Assembly: GCF_040081985.1 (NCBI RefSeq)
Contig: NZ_JBEBMH010000010.1
Location: 178,141 to 242,140 of the forward strand
DNA: 64,000 nt
From: Kumtagia yinganensis
GTDB lineage: Bacteria > Pseudomonadota > Alphaproteobacteria > Rhizobiales > Rhizobiaceae
Direction: 5' to 3'
Made by a program: the position numbers and the translations under genes. Positions within the stretch are counted from its first letter, which is position 1; the number at the start of each line of letters is the position of its first letter. This document shows, in pieces, positions 24,373 through 33,627 of the stretch. Under the pieces are notes generated by a model. The model made no database searches, was not told where the DNA came from, and saw nothing but the letters and a program-made list of their open reading frames with translations.

Positions 24373-27300
24373 TTACACGACGACGAAGTCCGCCGCCGTC
24401 AGATGGGGCGTTCCGGACAGGCTGGCGATCTTGATGTTGTCGAACGCGCCGCCCGAACCATCGGCATCGTAATAGAGATTGCCGGTGGCCGAATTGTAGA
24501 TGACGCGGTCGTTGGCATCCTTGGCGCCGTCGGCGGTGTCCTTGAACGCCGCCGCCGCAAGGTTGCCCAGCGCGGTCAGCGCCGTATAGACCGCGTCGTC
24601 CAGCCAGATCGCATCGTCGGCGACGTCGAAATCGAGGATGCGGTCGACATTGCCGGGATCGGCCGGAACGGTGTCGAAGAGGAACGCATCCGCTCCGGCG
24701 CCGCCATGCAGCGTGTCCTGGCCGAGCCCGCCGGCCAGCGTATCGTTGCCGCCATTGCCCTTGATCGCATCGTCGCCGGCGCCGCCGACGATGATGTTGC
24801 GGCCGTCGTTGCCGTGCAGGACGTCGCCGAAGCTCGATCCCGTCAGATGCTCGACCGAGACGTAGCTGTCCCCCGCCGCATCGCCGGTGTTGATCGCGGC
24901 GTTGAACAGGCTCGCTGTGACGCCGGCCAACGAGCCGGCATAGGACGCGGTGTCGGCTCCGTTGCCGCCGTTCAGCACGTCGGCGCCGGCGCGGCCCAGC
25001 AGCGTGTCGTTACCGTCGCCGCCGAACAGCGTGTCATCGCCGGACGAACCGACATTCGGCATTCCGACATCGGCGGGCGCCACCGAGACGTTGACCTCGT
25101 AGGTCGATCCCACCGGCACCGTCGGCGAGAAGCCGCTCGGCGAGGAGCCGTCGACCCAGGCGCCGACCTGGATGTAGTAGGTGCCGGCCTGCGTGACCGT
25201 GTAGGTCAGGCCGGAATCACGTCCCGAGGTCGAGCCCGGATCGCCGCCATTGTCGTCATTGTTGGCGACGAGCACGCCGCCCGCCCCGTTGTCGCGGATG
25301 AGCAGGATCCAGCTATCGTGGACATCGGGATCGGCGATGTGGTCGATGTCGACCGACAGCGTCGCGCCTTTCTCCAGCGTCAGCTTGTAGAAGCCCGACT
25401 GCCCGTTTCCGGTGGCGTTCACCGTGGTGTGCGGCACCGTGTCGGAATCGAAGATGTCGGCGTCGGCGACCGTGGTGAAGTTGTTGGTGATGTCATAGGC
25501 GGTGGCCAGCGAGTTGTTTTTCGCTGTCGCGTCGAGCGTGGCGTAGCCTGTACCCATGCCGATGCCGGTCGGCGGAATCGGCGTGAAGTCGCCGTCGAGC
25601 ACGTCGTCGCCGGCGCCCCCCTTCAGCACGTCGTTGCCGCCCTGTCCGACCAGCACGTTTGCGCTGGCGTCGCCTGTAAGCTTGTCGTCGAAGGCCGAGC
25701 CTGCGAATCCTTCGATCGACACCAATGTGTCTTCGCCAGGCTGGGTCAGATCGGCGGTGACGCCAACCGTGCTGTCGTAGAAGGCGACCATGTCCATGCC
25801 GTCGCCGCCGTCGAGCAGATCCTTGCCGCCACCGCCGGAGAGCGAATCGTTACCGCCGGCGCCGCGGATGATGTTGACGCCGTCATCGCCGGTCAGCACG
25901 TCCGCGAATTTCGAACCGGTCAGGTTCTCGATCGAGACAAGGATATCGCCCTGGACGCCCTTCGTCGTGTTACCCTCGGCGTCACCGCCGCTGGCCACGC
26001 CGGTGGCGAGGTTCACCGTCACGCCGGAGATGGCCTTGGAGTCCGGGCCGGTCGTGTAGTCGGCCGTATCCCTGCCGGCGCCGCCGTTGATGTAGTCCTG
26101 GCCTGCTCCGCCGATGATCCGGTCATTACCCGCGTCGCCGTAAAGCACGTCGCCGTCGCGCGCACCGTCGAGGATGTCGTTGCCGTCGCCGCCGTTGAAG
26201 ACGTCGCCGCCGCCGAGACCCCAGAAATGGTTGTCGTCCTTGGTGCCGATGAAGCGGTCGATGCGGTCGTCCGAGCCGATCAGGTTCTCGATGCTGTAAA
26301 ATGTGTCGCCGGAGGCCGTGCCGCCTCTGGCGATGTTGAGTTCGAGGTTGACCAGCAACTGGAACGGGCTCTCGCGGCTGAAATCGACCGTGTCGACACC
26401 GGCGCCGCCCTTGAACACGTCGACGCCGGCCATGCCGCGCAGGATGTCGTTGCCGTCGCCGCCGTCGAGAATATCGTCGCCGGCTCCGGCGTCGATCGTG
26501 TCGTTGCCTTCCTCGCCGTAGAGACGGTCGTTGCCATCCTTGCTCTCGGGACCGGTGACGGGCGGCAGCGTGTTGTTGCGGTCGCGGCTGTCCAGCGTGT
26601 CGAGGCCGCCGATGAGATAGTCGTCGCCGGTGCCGCCGTAGATCACGTCGGTCTGGTTGCCGCCATTGATCTTGTCGTCGCCGCCGAGCCCCGCGATCTT
26701 GTCGGCGCCGTCGCCGCCGACCAAGGCGTTGTCGCCGTCGTTGCCGATGATGATATCGGCGAAGGCGCTGCCGATGCCTTTTTCAATGTAGTATTCAGTC
26801 GCGTCGGCGTTATGGCCGTCGAAGATGGCGACGTTGTATTCATGGCCGTTGACGCTCGACCAGCGCCCTGCCCTGAGATCGAGCAGCGTGCCCGCGGTCG
26901 AACCGGAAAAGTCGATCGTATCCGTGCCGCCGGTGTCGTGGATGACGAAGCCGATATCGTGCCCAGGTCCGTCCGCAGTCAGCTCGTAGCCCAGCTTGTT
27001 GCTGCCGAAACCGTAGCGGTCATTGCCGGTGTTGAGCTGGATGTCCTGGTAGGTTCGGTCGCCGTTCGCGTCGACGGTGGCGAAGTAATGGCGGATGACC
27101 GCCTCGATGTCGCCGACCGACGGGGTGGTCGATGTCCAGCGCGTGGTGCCGCCGACGTCGATGCCGTCGAAATACGACATGATGCTGTAGCGCTGCTGGT
27201 CGTAGATCCAGGTCGCGCCGTTCAAGAAGTTGATCTGGTCGCCGCCGGGGCCGCCATAATTGTAGACGCCCGGATGGTTGAGGCCCCATTCATGGCCGAA

Positions 27301-27732
27301 TTCGTGGACGAAGGTGTTGAAGAGATAACCGCCGGGTTCGCTGCTGTTCGGCTCGGTATCGTGAAAGCGCTGTCCGACGCTGACATAGCGGCCGGCCGAA
27401 AAGGCGCTGCCGTCGTCCTCCTCGCCGAGTTCCGGGCTCACCACTTCCAAATAGTCCAGATCAGGGTCGAACGGCCGGTCGTCGACGATCTCGAACTGAA
27501 GCGGCGTCGTCGCCGACCACTGCTGCAGCGCTCCGATGGCGGCTGCCTTGTAGTCCGGATGGTCGTTCAGTTCCGACACGTTTACCCGGATCGGGCTCTG
27601 GGCCATTTCGGGCGTCAGATCGCGGTTGAGAGCACCGAGATAATCGAGGAAGGCCTCGTAGTCGGTGCTCTTGCCGAACGGATTGTCCGGCGTCTGGTCA
27701 ATGTTCATCCACTCGAGATTTTCTACTGGCAT
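24373..27732 (-). CDS. Secreted RTX metalloprotease, serralysin type (M10), with PPC-like domain
   Basis: 1119 residues from the ATG at 27732 (the frame continues to 27810 with no family support). The protease domain has the zinc site HEFGHEWGLNHP (143-154) and the Met-turn SIMSYF (183-188). Blocks of GGxGxDxLxG calcium-binding repeats follow through most of the protein. They are interrupted near 690-870 by a beta-sandwich like bacterial pre-peptidase C-terminal domains (SGFYKLTLEKGATLSVDID, TYTVTQAGTYYIQVGAW). No Sec signal, as expected for type I secretion; the C terminus (GTPHLTAADFVVV) is a typical uncleaved export signal. Longer than standard serralysins (~480 residues). No inhibitor or ABC exporter gene adjoins. 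Confidence 0.92.
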   Translation of the reverse strand: MPVENLEWMNIDQTPDNPFGKSTDYEAFLDYLGALNRDLTPEMAQSPIRVNVSELNDHPDYKAAAIGALQQWSATTPLQFEIVDDRPFDPDLDYLEVVSPELGEEDDGSAFSAGRYVSVGQRFHDTEPNSSEPGGYLFNTFVHEFGHEWGLNHPGVYNYGGPGGDQINFLNGATWIYDQQRYSIMSYFDGIDVGGTTRWTSTTPSVGDIEAVIRHYFATVDANGDRTYQDIQLNTGNDRYGFGSNKLGYELTADGPGHDIGFVIHDTGGTDTIDFSGSTAGTLLDLRAGRWSSVNGHEYNVAIFDGHNADATEYYIEKGIGSAFADIIIGNDGDNALVGGDGADKIAGLGGDDKINGGNQTDVIYGGTGDDYLIGGLDTLDSRDRNNTLPPVTGPESKDGNDRLYGEEGNDTIDAGAGDDILDGGDGNDILRGMAGVDVFKGGAGVDTVDFSRESPFQLLVNLELNIARGGTASGDTFYSIENLIGSDDRIDRFIGTKDDNHFWGLGGGDVFNGGDGNDILDGARDGDVLYGDAGNDRIIGGAGQDYINGGAGRDTADYTTGPDSKAISGVTVNLATGVASGGDAEGNTTKGVQGDILVSIENLTGSKFADVLTGDDGVNIIRGAGGNDSLSGGGGKDLLDGGDGMDMVAFYDSTVGVTADLTQPGEDTLVSIEGFAGSAFDDKLTGDASANVLVGQGGNDVLKGGAGDDVLDGDFTPIPPTGIGMGTGYATLDATAKNNSLATAYDITNNFTTVADADIFDSDTVPHTTVNATGNGQSGFYKLTLEKGATLSVDIDHIADPDVHDSWILLIRDNGAGGVLVANNDDNGGDPGSTSGRDSGLTYTVTQAGTYYIQVGAWVDGSSPSGFSPTVPVGSTYEVNVSVAPADVGMPNVGSSGDDTLFGGDGNDTLLGRAGADVLNGGNGADTASYAGSLAGVTASLFNAAINTGDAAGDSYVSVEHLTGSSFGDVLHGNDGRNIIVGGAGDDAIKGNGGNDTLAGGLGQDTLHGGAGADAFLFDTVPADPGNVDRILDFDVADDAIWLDDAVYTALTALGNLAAAAFKDTADGAKDANDRVIYNSATGNLYYDADGSGGAFDNIKIASLSGTPHLTAADFVVV

Positions 27733-28360
27733 CAGGGTGTCCCATTCTTTTGGTTGGACGTTTTTTTTCGGCCACACCGAAGCCCGACACCCCATCGGAG
27801 TGGCAACCATTCAACTTCCGCGAGCCGGAAGCCGAATGTCCCTCTGATGAAATTTGTATAGACGACAGGTTTGCATGACAAGCAAATTAGATATGCAATT
27901 TCGCCGATATCGGCCTATGTTACAACATGGACTTAATCTAATGATTCCTGTAACTTATATAATCTTGCTAAGCGAGAAGTCGAAGCCGCATTTTTCGAAC
28001 TCATGCGCATGACGGCCCACCTTTCTCGGCTTCCCTAAGGGCATGTCGAGCGCCGCGAAAGGCCTGCCAGGTGCCGTTTTGGAAAGATTCGAAGGCCGCA
28101 AGCAGTGCCTGGTTACCAACTGGAACGCGAATGGCGCGGCACGCGATTTGTCCCATCTGAACATCTTGGCTTGGCACCCGACCCCTACCACGACCCAATG
28201 CCGAGAGTCGTGTCTCAAACTGGCGTGGCGACCTTCTGCCTTTGATGGCCATTCCCGAACCGCGCACCTATTCTACGCGGAATCACCAGCATCACCTTAG
28301 CCGCACCGCCGGTGGATAATGAAGGCAACATGAAACCGGAAACCGGATGGAGCCTGCCGG
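27733..28360. other. Long intergenic region upstream of the RTX protease
   Basis: No supported gene. 27850-27970 is notably AT-rich compared with the rest of the window and is the likely promoter region of the minus-strand protease gene. The short frames at 28001-28300 have no protein-like pattern. Confidence 0.5.
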
Positions 28361-28519
28361 ATGCGCACAACATTCCTCGCGATGCTGGCCATCGTCCCGG
28401 TACTCTCCGGCTGCGTCACCGGGCAAAGCAGAGAAGCCTATTCGCCGCCATGCGGCGACAGGGCCTATGATGCCGGCTTCTGCCCGTATCCCGGGTATCG
28501 CACGCCGGTCCCGGGGTAG
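28361..28519 (+). CDS. Small lipoprotein (52 aa)
   Basis: MRTTFLAMLAIVPVLSGC is a standard lipoprotein signal with lipobox LSGC (Cys18). The mature peptide of 35 residues has two further Cys and a Pro/Tyr-rich end (CPYPGYRTPVPG). GGAG lies about 8 bases upstream of the ATG. Probably a small envelope lipoprotein; function unknown. Confidence 0.68.
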   Translation: MRTTFLAMLAIVPVLSGCVTGQSREAYSPPCGDRAYDAGFCPYPGYRTPVPG

Positions 28520-28552
28520 CGCACCCTTGCGAACCACCGCGGCGGACAGGCG

Positions 28553-28888
28553 CTATTGTTTGACGGTTTCGCCGGTCGAGGGAGCCGCTACGACGTCGGC
28601 CGAGAACCGCAACTCGCGCAGCGGCCTGACCTCGCGGGTCGTTTCGGAATAAAGCGGATGCGCTTTGTAGGCTGCGAGCGCCGCCTCGTTTTCGAACTCG
28701 GCATAGACGACGACATCGACATCGTCGCCAATCGGGTCCACCTTCATGTTCCGGGACACCTCGAACAGTCTCGAATGCGGAATGCGGCCAAGTTTGCGCA
28801 ACCCGCTCTCGACCGCACCGATGTTCTCCGGACTCCCGGCGCTGAAAAATACGATGTGTCGGATCAACCCAGCCTCCGCGCTCGACAT
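28553..28888 (-). CDS. Dabb (stress-responsive alpha/beta barrel) domain protein
   Basis: 111 residues matching the Dabb pattern: an initial strand LIRHIVFFSAG, a helix GAVESGLRKLGRIPH, the central strand DVVVYAEFENEAALAAYKAHPLYSE, and a final strand. The His in HIVFF and the AxYxxHP segment are characteristic. These dimeric ferredoxin-like proteins have varied, often unknown, roles. Stop and start are clean. Confidence 0.85.
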   Translation of the reverse strand: MSSAEAGLIRHIVFFSAGSPENIGAVESGLRKLGRIPHSRLFEVSRNMKVDPIGDDVDVVVYAEFENEAALAAYKAHPLYSETTREVRPLRELRFSADVVAAPSTGETVKQ

Positions 28889-28969
28889 GTCGGGGCCTTC
28901 TGCTGCCCTGCACGATCCGCGTCAATGCAGCGGATGGTCGCGATCCCGCGAGGCGGCGTGGCCCTCGGG

Positions 28970-29098
28970 TCAGCCGACGACGGAGCGGATCGTCGAACTC
29001 ACCGCGCGAAGCACCAGGTCGAGATAGTGGCCGTCATTGCGGAACCCGTCCCAGATGATGAGACCGGTCAGTATGCAAACCCCGATCACGTAACGCAT
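28970..29098 (-). CDS. Small membrane protein (42 aa)
   Basis: A short frame with a single N-terminal membrane helix (RYVIGVCILTGLIIWDGF) and an amphipathic C-terminal helix. The pattern MRYxIGVxIL...WDG.N.G.YLD recurs, to my knowledge, among unnamed small rhizobial proteins. Shine-Dalgarno weak. Confidence 0.5.
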   Translation of the reverse strand: MRYVIGVCILTGLIIWDGFRNDGHYLDLVLRAVSSTIRSVVG

Positions 29099-29386
29099 AT
29101 CCGTTCTCGCCGAAATCACAGGGCCGAAGCGTAGGCAACAAGATCATGCCATCGAAGGGTAAAGCGTCCGTCATCATTTGGCTTAGGCGCATCTGCCCCC
29201 TGCGCCTTGACCGGCCGGATTCCGGCGCGGTCCCTGGCCGCCCGACCCTACCAGTTTCCGCGAAATAAGTTCCGACGAAGCCGACCAATAAATCCGACGC
29301 AAGACGAGGTTGCAGGAATCCCTCGCTCATATCATTGTGCGCGCCGGGGAACTTCAGCAGCGAAAAGGTCGGCACAAGGACGGACA

Positions 29387-30643
29387 ATGGGCGGGGACGG
29401 CAATTTGAGGGAACGTGTCGGCGACGCGATCGCACTGACGGAACGCAACTTTGCAGAGATTGCCCGGAGCCTGCCGGGCAAGGCGCGCCGCGTGCTGTCG
29501 ACCGCCCTGCATCTGCCGCAGGGAACGCTGGTCATCAATACACCGGAGGGCCGGCGCTTCAAGATCGAAGGCAAGGCGCAAGGGCCGTCGGCCGAAGTGA
29601 CCCTGCACAATTGGCGCCTTCCCGGCCGTGCTTTCACCGGCGGCACGATCGGCGTCGCCGAATCCTATTTCGACGGCGACTGGGACAGCCCGGACGTGAC
29701 GAGTTTCCTGGAACTGTTCGTCGTCAACATGGAAATGGGCGAAGAGGTCGCCGGCGGCGCCAGCAGGATCATTTCGGCACTGCAACGTTTCCGTCACTGG
29801 CTGAACGCCAACACGAAGAAAGGCTCCCGCAGGAATATTTCGGCCCACTACGATCTCGGCAACGCCTTCTATGGCGAGTGGCTCGACCCGACCATGACTT
29901 ACTCGTCGGCGATCTACTCCGAGGGCGCGAACGATCTGGAAAGCGCGCAACGCGCCAAATACCGGGCACTGGCAACCGACATCGGCATAACCTCCAAGGA
30001 CCACGTGCTGGAGATCGGCTGCGGCTGGGGCGGTTTCGCCGAGTTTGTCGCCCGCGAGATCGGGGCGCGCGTGACCGGCCTGACCATCAGCCGCGAGCAG
30101 CATGATTTCGCCAGCAAACGGATCGCCGATGCCGGGCTCTCCGACAAGGTGACCATCAAGCTGCAGGACTACCGCGACGAGACGGGAATCTACGACCGCA
30201 TCGCCTCGATCGAGATGTTCGAGGCGGTGGGTGAAAAATACTGGCCGGTGTTCTTCCAGAAGGTCAAACAATGCCTGAGAGCGGGGGGCACCGCCGGGAT
30301 GCAGATCATCACCATCAACGAGGCCGCCTACCCCCTCTACCGCAGCCGCACGGACTTCATCCAGCGCTACGTTTTTCCCGGCGGCATGCTGCCGACCCCG
30401 AAAATACTCCAGTCGCTCGGCGCGGAACAGGGGATGAAGCTCGCGCGCGAGCGCATCTTCGCGCAGGACTACGCGCGCACGCTCGCCGAGTGGCGCGACC
30501 GGTTCCTGTCCTCCTGGGAGCGCATTGTTCCGCTCGGTTTCGACGAGCGTTTTCGTCGCCTGTGGGAATTCTACCTGCATTATTGCGAAGCCGGATTCCG
30601 GGCCGAATACATCGATGTCAGACAAGTGATCTACCGGACCTGA
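29387..30643 (+). CDS. cfa: Cyclopropane-fatty-acyl-phospholipid synthase
   Basis: 418 residues from the ATG at 29387 (AAGGA 6 bases upstream); a longer in-frame start is not needed. Adds a methylene from S-adenosylmethionine across the double bond of membrane phospholipid acyl chains. The N-terminal lipid-binding domain covers about 1-130. The family landmarks are SAHYDLGNAFYGEWLDPTMTYS (near 152), the SAM loop VLEIGCGWGGFAEF (about 205-218), the catalytic region SIEMFEAVG, and ITINEAAYPLYRSRTDFIQRYVFPGG. Full length. Confidence 0.95.
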   Translation: MGGDGNLRERVGDAIALTERNFAEIARSLPGKARRVLSTALHLPQGTLVINTPEGRRFKIEGKAQGPSAEVTLHNWRLPGRAFTGGTIGVAESYFDGDWDSPDVTSFLELFVVNMEMGEEVAGGASRIISALQRFRHWLNANTKKGSRRNISAHYDLGNAFYGEWLDPTMTYSSAIYSEGANDLESAQRAKYRALATDIGITSKDHVLEIGCGWGGFAEFVAREIGARVTGLTISREQHDFASKRIADAGLSDKVTIKLQDYRDETGIYDRIASIEMFEAVGEKYWPVFFQKVKQCLRAGGTAGMQIITINEAAYPLYRSRTDFIQRYVFPGGMLPTPKILQSLGAEQGMKLARERIFAQDYARTLAEWRDRFLSSWERIVPLGFDERFRRLWEFYLHYCEAGFRAEYIDVRQVIYRT

Positions 30644-30725
30644 GCCGCGCTGAAACCAAGCCAGTCCTGACACGTTGCCTCCGCAAGCGGCCTTAATGGC
30701 CCCCAAAGAGCATCAGGAGGCTCCG

Positions 30726-31124
30726 ATGAAAACACTTGTCATGGCAACCCTTGTCCTGTTCGCCGGCGCCGGCGGGAGTTGGGCGCAGGCGACCAACGAC
30801 AGTTGCGGCGACGTCATCAGCAATCCGAACGCATCGTGCCCGTCGGTCATGGATCCCAGCGCCGGTGGATCGGTGAACTCGCAAGCCGCGCCTGGTTCCA
30901 GCAATGGCCTGATCGACAACCAGACGACCGGATCGATCCAGAATCCGCCGATCGACACGGGCTTCGGCATCACTTCACCCAACACCATGCCGCCGGTGCC
31001 CGTGCAGAATGATCCGCTCGGCCAGAATATCGGCCAAAACCCCTTTGGCGGCGGCAACCAGATCGGGATTCCGAGACCCAGATCCTTGGGCACCAACGGC
31101 GTGAGCGTTCCAAGCATCCGCTGA
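30726..31124 (+). CDS. Exported low-complexity hypothetical protein
   Basis: 132 residues from the ATG at 30726, directly after AGGAGGCTCCG, a strong ribosome site. A cleavable signal peptide KTLVMATLVLFAGAGGSWAQA (cut near 21) precedes a mature part rich in Pro, Asn, Gly and Ser with two Cys. No fold is recognised; likely periplasmic and partly disordered. Confidence 0.7.
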   Translation: MKTLVMATLVLFAGAGGSWAQATNDSCGDVISNPNASCPSVMDPSAGGSVNSQAAPGSSNGLIDNQTTGSIQNPPIDTGFGITSPNTMPPVPVQNDPLGQNIGQNPFGGGNQIGIPRPRSLGTNGVSVPSIR

Positions 31125-31436
31125 AGCCATCGCACCGCTGTTGGGGACCGTGGCGCACGAGAACAAGTTCCCTATCTCCTAGATCGCGTCGTGTTCGCGA
31201 CGCATCGGGAAGCGGCTTCACCAGCCGACAACACGCCAAAATAGCTTTGCGGCATGTTCGCGAGGGGTAAGCGTCAGCGCATAGTTCCTTCTTCACAGCG
31301 GTTTACGCATCAACCCGTTGAAATCGCACCCGATTCCGGACTTGACGCGGCTTCGACGTGGCAAACGCCGAAGCCTTTTTTGCGGCACACCACAATGTCC
31401 CGCCGTCCGGCGGCAGGACACTGAATGGCAGCCGAA
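31125..31436. other. Intergenic region between convergent genes
   Basis: No gene supported. Holds the terminator described at 31349-31381. Confidence 0.55.
31349..31381 (+). terminator. Rho-independent terminator
   Basis: Stem GGCTTCG (31349-31355) and CGAAGCC (31369-31375), a 13-base loop, then six T. It lies between the exported protein gene and the oppositely oriented phosphodiesterase gene. Confidence 0.7.
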
Positions 31437-33413
31437 TCAAAGCGTTATGCGATATTTCGCAAAGCCGTTCTCACCATCGCCGGCAGGCTCTATCTTCACC
31501 GCCTTGACCTCACCGATAAAATCCTTCGCCTTCGGCCCGGTCTCGAACAGGACAGATGTATTCGCCAGCGGCGCAAACGCCCAATTGGCATCCGCCGAGG
31601 GGTTGATCGTGCCTTCCGCGATGATGTAGCGCACGATCACGTCGCGGTTGGTGTCCGGCGCCTCGAAGATGATCTTGGAGGCATTGATATCCGGGAAATT
31701 GCCGCCGCCGCCAGCCCGGTAATTGTTGGTCGCAACGATGAATTTCTGTGCGGGATCAATGGGTTTTCCGTCAAACATCAGATCCTTGATGCGACCTGAT
31801 GCGGCGTTGAGGACCCCGCCTTTCGGATCGTACTTGGCCGGCTGCGACAGGTCTATCTTGTAGGTCACGCCGTCGATCACGTCGAAATTATAGGACGGGA
31901 AGTCGAGGTTGATCAGCGGCTGGTCGGCCTTGCCGGCCTCGACCGTGTTGAAGATGCCGGCCGACATTTCCAGCCAGTCCTTGACCTGCGCTCCCGTGAT
32001 CTCCACTGCGCGAACCGTGTTCGGATAGAGGTAGAGGTCGGCGACATTCTTGATCGCGATATCGCCGGCCGGAACGTCGGTGTAGTAGTCCGGACCGCCC
32101 CGTCCGCCCGACTTGAAGGGCGCCGCGGCTGAAAGCACCGGCAGATCCTTCCACTGAGTATCCTTCAGCAAGTCCTTGATATACCAGGTCTGCGCCTGGC
32201 TGACGATCTGCACCGACGGGTCGTCGGCAACCAGAGCGAAATAGGAATAGAGCGGCGCCGAGGTCTTGCCGACCGGCCGCCTGACATAGGCGAGCGTCGC
32301 CTCATGGTCCTCCTTCAGCGCGTCGACGATGCGCTGGTCGTCACCCACGGTCGCCTTGTTCTTGTTGTCGACGCGCTCATAAATCGGTCGCGCCTCCGAG
32401 GTGGCCGAGACGACCCGCCATTTCGAGCCATCACGCTCCAGCAAGAGGTCGATAAGGCCCATATGCGAACCCCAGAATCCGCCCATGACAGCCGGCTTGC
32501 CCTGCAGCGTGCCCGCCTTTGTGTCGACGCCGGCAAGCTCCTGGAAATCCTTTTTTCCGGGGAAAACCAGATGTTGGTGGCCGGTGAAGACCGCATCGAT
32601 GCCCTCGACGCCGGCGACGAAGAACGAGGCATTCTCCATCATGTCGCCCTGCTTCACGTCGATGCCGGAGTGCGAAAGCGCGATCACGATGTCGGCGCCC
32701 TCCTCCTTGATCTGCGGGACCCAGGCCTTCGCCGCTTCGACGATGTCGCGGGTGATAACATTGCCGGTCAGGTTCTTGGCGTCCCACAGCATGATCTGCG
32801 GCGGCACGAAACCGATCACCCCGATCTTGACCGGATGCTCGGCGCCTGAACCGTCCTTGATCGTCTTTTCGAGGATTGTGTAGGGCTTGAGATAAAGCTT
32901 GTCGTCGCGCGGGTTGGCGGCAAGCTCGGTGCCACGCACCAGATTGGCGCAGACAAAAGGGAAATTCGCACCAGCCAAAACCTTGTCGAGGAACGACAGG
33001 CCGTAGTTGAACTCGTGGTTGCCGAGCGTCGAGCATTCGTAGCCGAGAAGGTTCATGCCCTTCATCACGGGATGTACGTCGCCCTCCTTCATGCCCTTCT
33101 CATAGGCGATGTAGTCACCCATCGGATTGCCCTGCAGCAGATCGCCATTGTCGATCAGCATGGCGTTCGTGGCTTCCTTGCGCACGGCGTCGATCAGCGA
33201 TGCGGTCCGCGAGAGGCCCATCGTGTCATTTGGTTTGTCGGCGTAGTAATCGTAGGGCAGCACATTCACATGGATGTCGGTGGTTTCCATGATCCTGAGA
33301 TGCGCCTGATTGGCCTGGGCGCGGGCGGAAAACGGATGCAGCACGATCAGTGCGCCGGCAGCCGCGCCACCGGCCAGGAAGGAGCGTCGCGAAACGGGAA
33401 ATGAAGCGGGCAT
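31437..33413 (-). CDS. cpdB: Periplasmic 2',3'-cyclic-nucleotide 2'-phosphodiesterase / 3'-nucleotidase
   Basis: 658 residues from the ATG at 33413, with GGAG upstream; the frame extends to 33446 without support. Twin-arginine signal SRRSFLAGGAAAGALIVLHPF. The metallophosphatase domain shows ETTDIHVNVLPYDYY, DNGDLLQGNPMGDY, TLGNHEFNYG and GHQHLVFPG, whose Asp, Asn and His residues bind two metal ions. The C-terminal 5'-nucleotidase domain has the substrate-stacking loop NNYRAGGGGNFPD. It hydrolyses 2',3'-cyclic nucleotides and 3'-nucleotides to salvage nucleosides and phosphate. Full length for CpdB. Confidence 0.94.
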   Translation of the reverse strand: MPASFPVSRRSFLAGGAAAGALIVLHPFSARAQANQAHLRIMETTDIHVNVLPYDYYADKPNDTMGLSRTASLIDAVRKEATNAMLIDNGDLLQGNPMGDYIAYEKGMKEGDVHPVMKGMNLLGYECSTLGNHEFNYGLSFLDKVLAGANFPFVCANLVRGTELAANPRDDKLYLKPYTILEKTIKDGSGAEHPVKIGVIGFVPPQIMLWDAKNLTGNVITRDIVEAAKAWVPQIKEEGADIVIALSHSGIDVKQGDMMENASFFVAGVEGIDAVFTGHQHLVFPGKKDFQELAGVDTKAGTLQGKPAVMGGFWGSHMGLIDLLLERDGSKWRVVSATSEARPIYERVDNKNKATVGDDQRIVDALKEDHEATLAYVRRPVGKTSAPLYSYFALVADDPSVQIVSQAQTWYIKDLLKDTQWKDLPVLSAAAPFKSGGRGGPDYYTDVPAGDIAIKNVADLYLYPNTVRAVEITGAQVKDWLEMSAGIFNTVEAGKADQPLINLDFPSYNFDVIDGVTYKIDLSQPAKYDPKGGVLNAASGRIKDLMFDGKPIDPAQKFIVATNNYRAGGGGNFPDINASKIIFEAPDTNRDVIVRYIIAEGTINPSADANWAFAPLANTSVLFETGPKAKDFIGEVKAVKIEPAGDGENGFAKYRITL

Positions 33414-33627
33414 GTTTTCTCCTCGATGATGCACCAAAAACGCCACGGTCGATCAAAGTTTCGCGCCGTTGGATATCGGAGTCCAGCCGATATGCATGAC
33501 CATCGCGTAGCGCCGCGTCGGACCGCCGCCGTATTTCCCCCGGCCGGATATCGCGCTTCCCCGTAGTTGACAGGCGGCGAGGCTTGACCCAGTCTTGCCG
33601 GCCTCAAGGTGAACGGGCAGCGCAGCC

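Noticed and set aside
25000..27000. Regularly repeated DNA that could suggest a CRISPR-like array
   Set aside because: The repeats encode GGxGxD nonapeptides of the RTX protease and are not identical spacers-and-repeats.
24220..27861. Very long plus-strand open frame of 1213 codons
   Set aside because: It is the antisense shadow of the RTX protease; the minus strand has the zinc site, Met-turn and GGxGxD repeats, while the plus frame is a repetitive Val/Ala/Asp sequence without domains.
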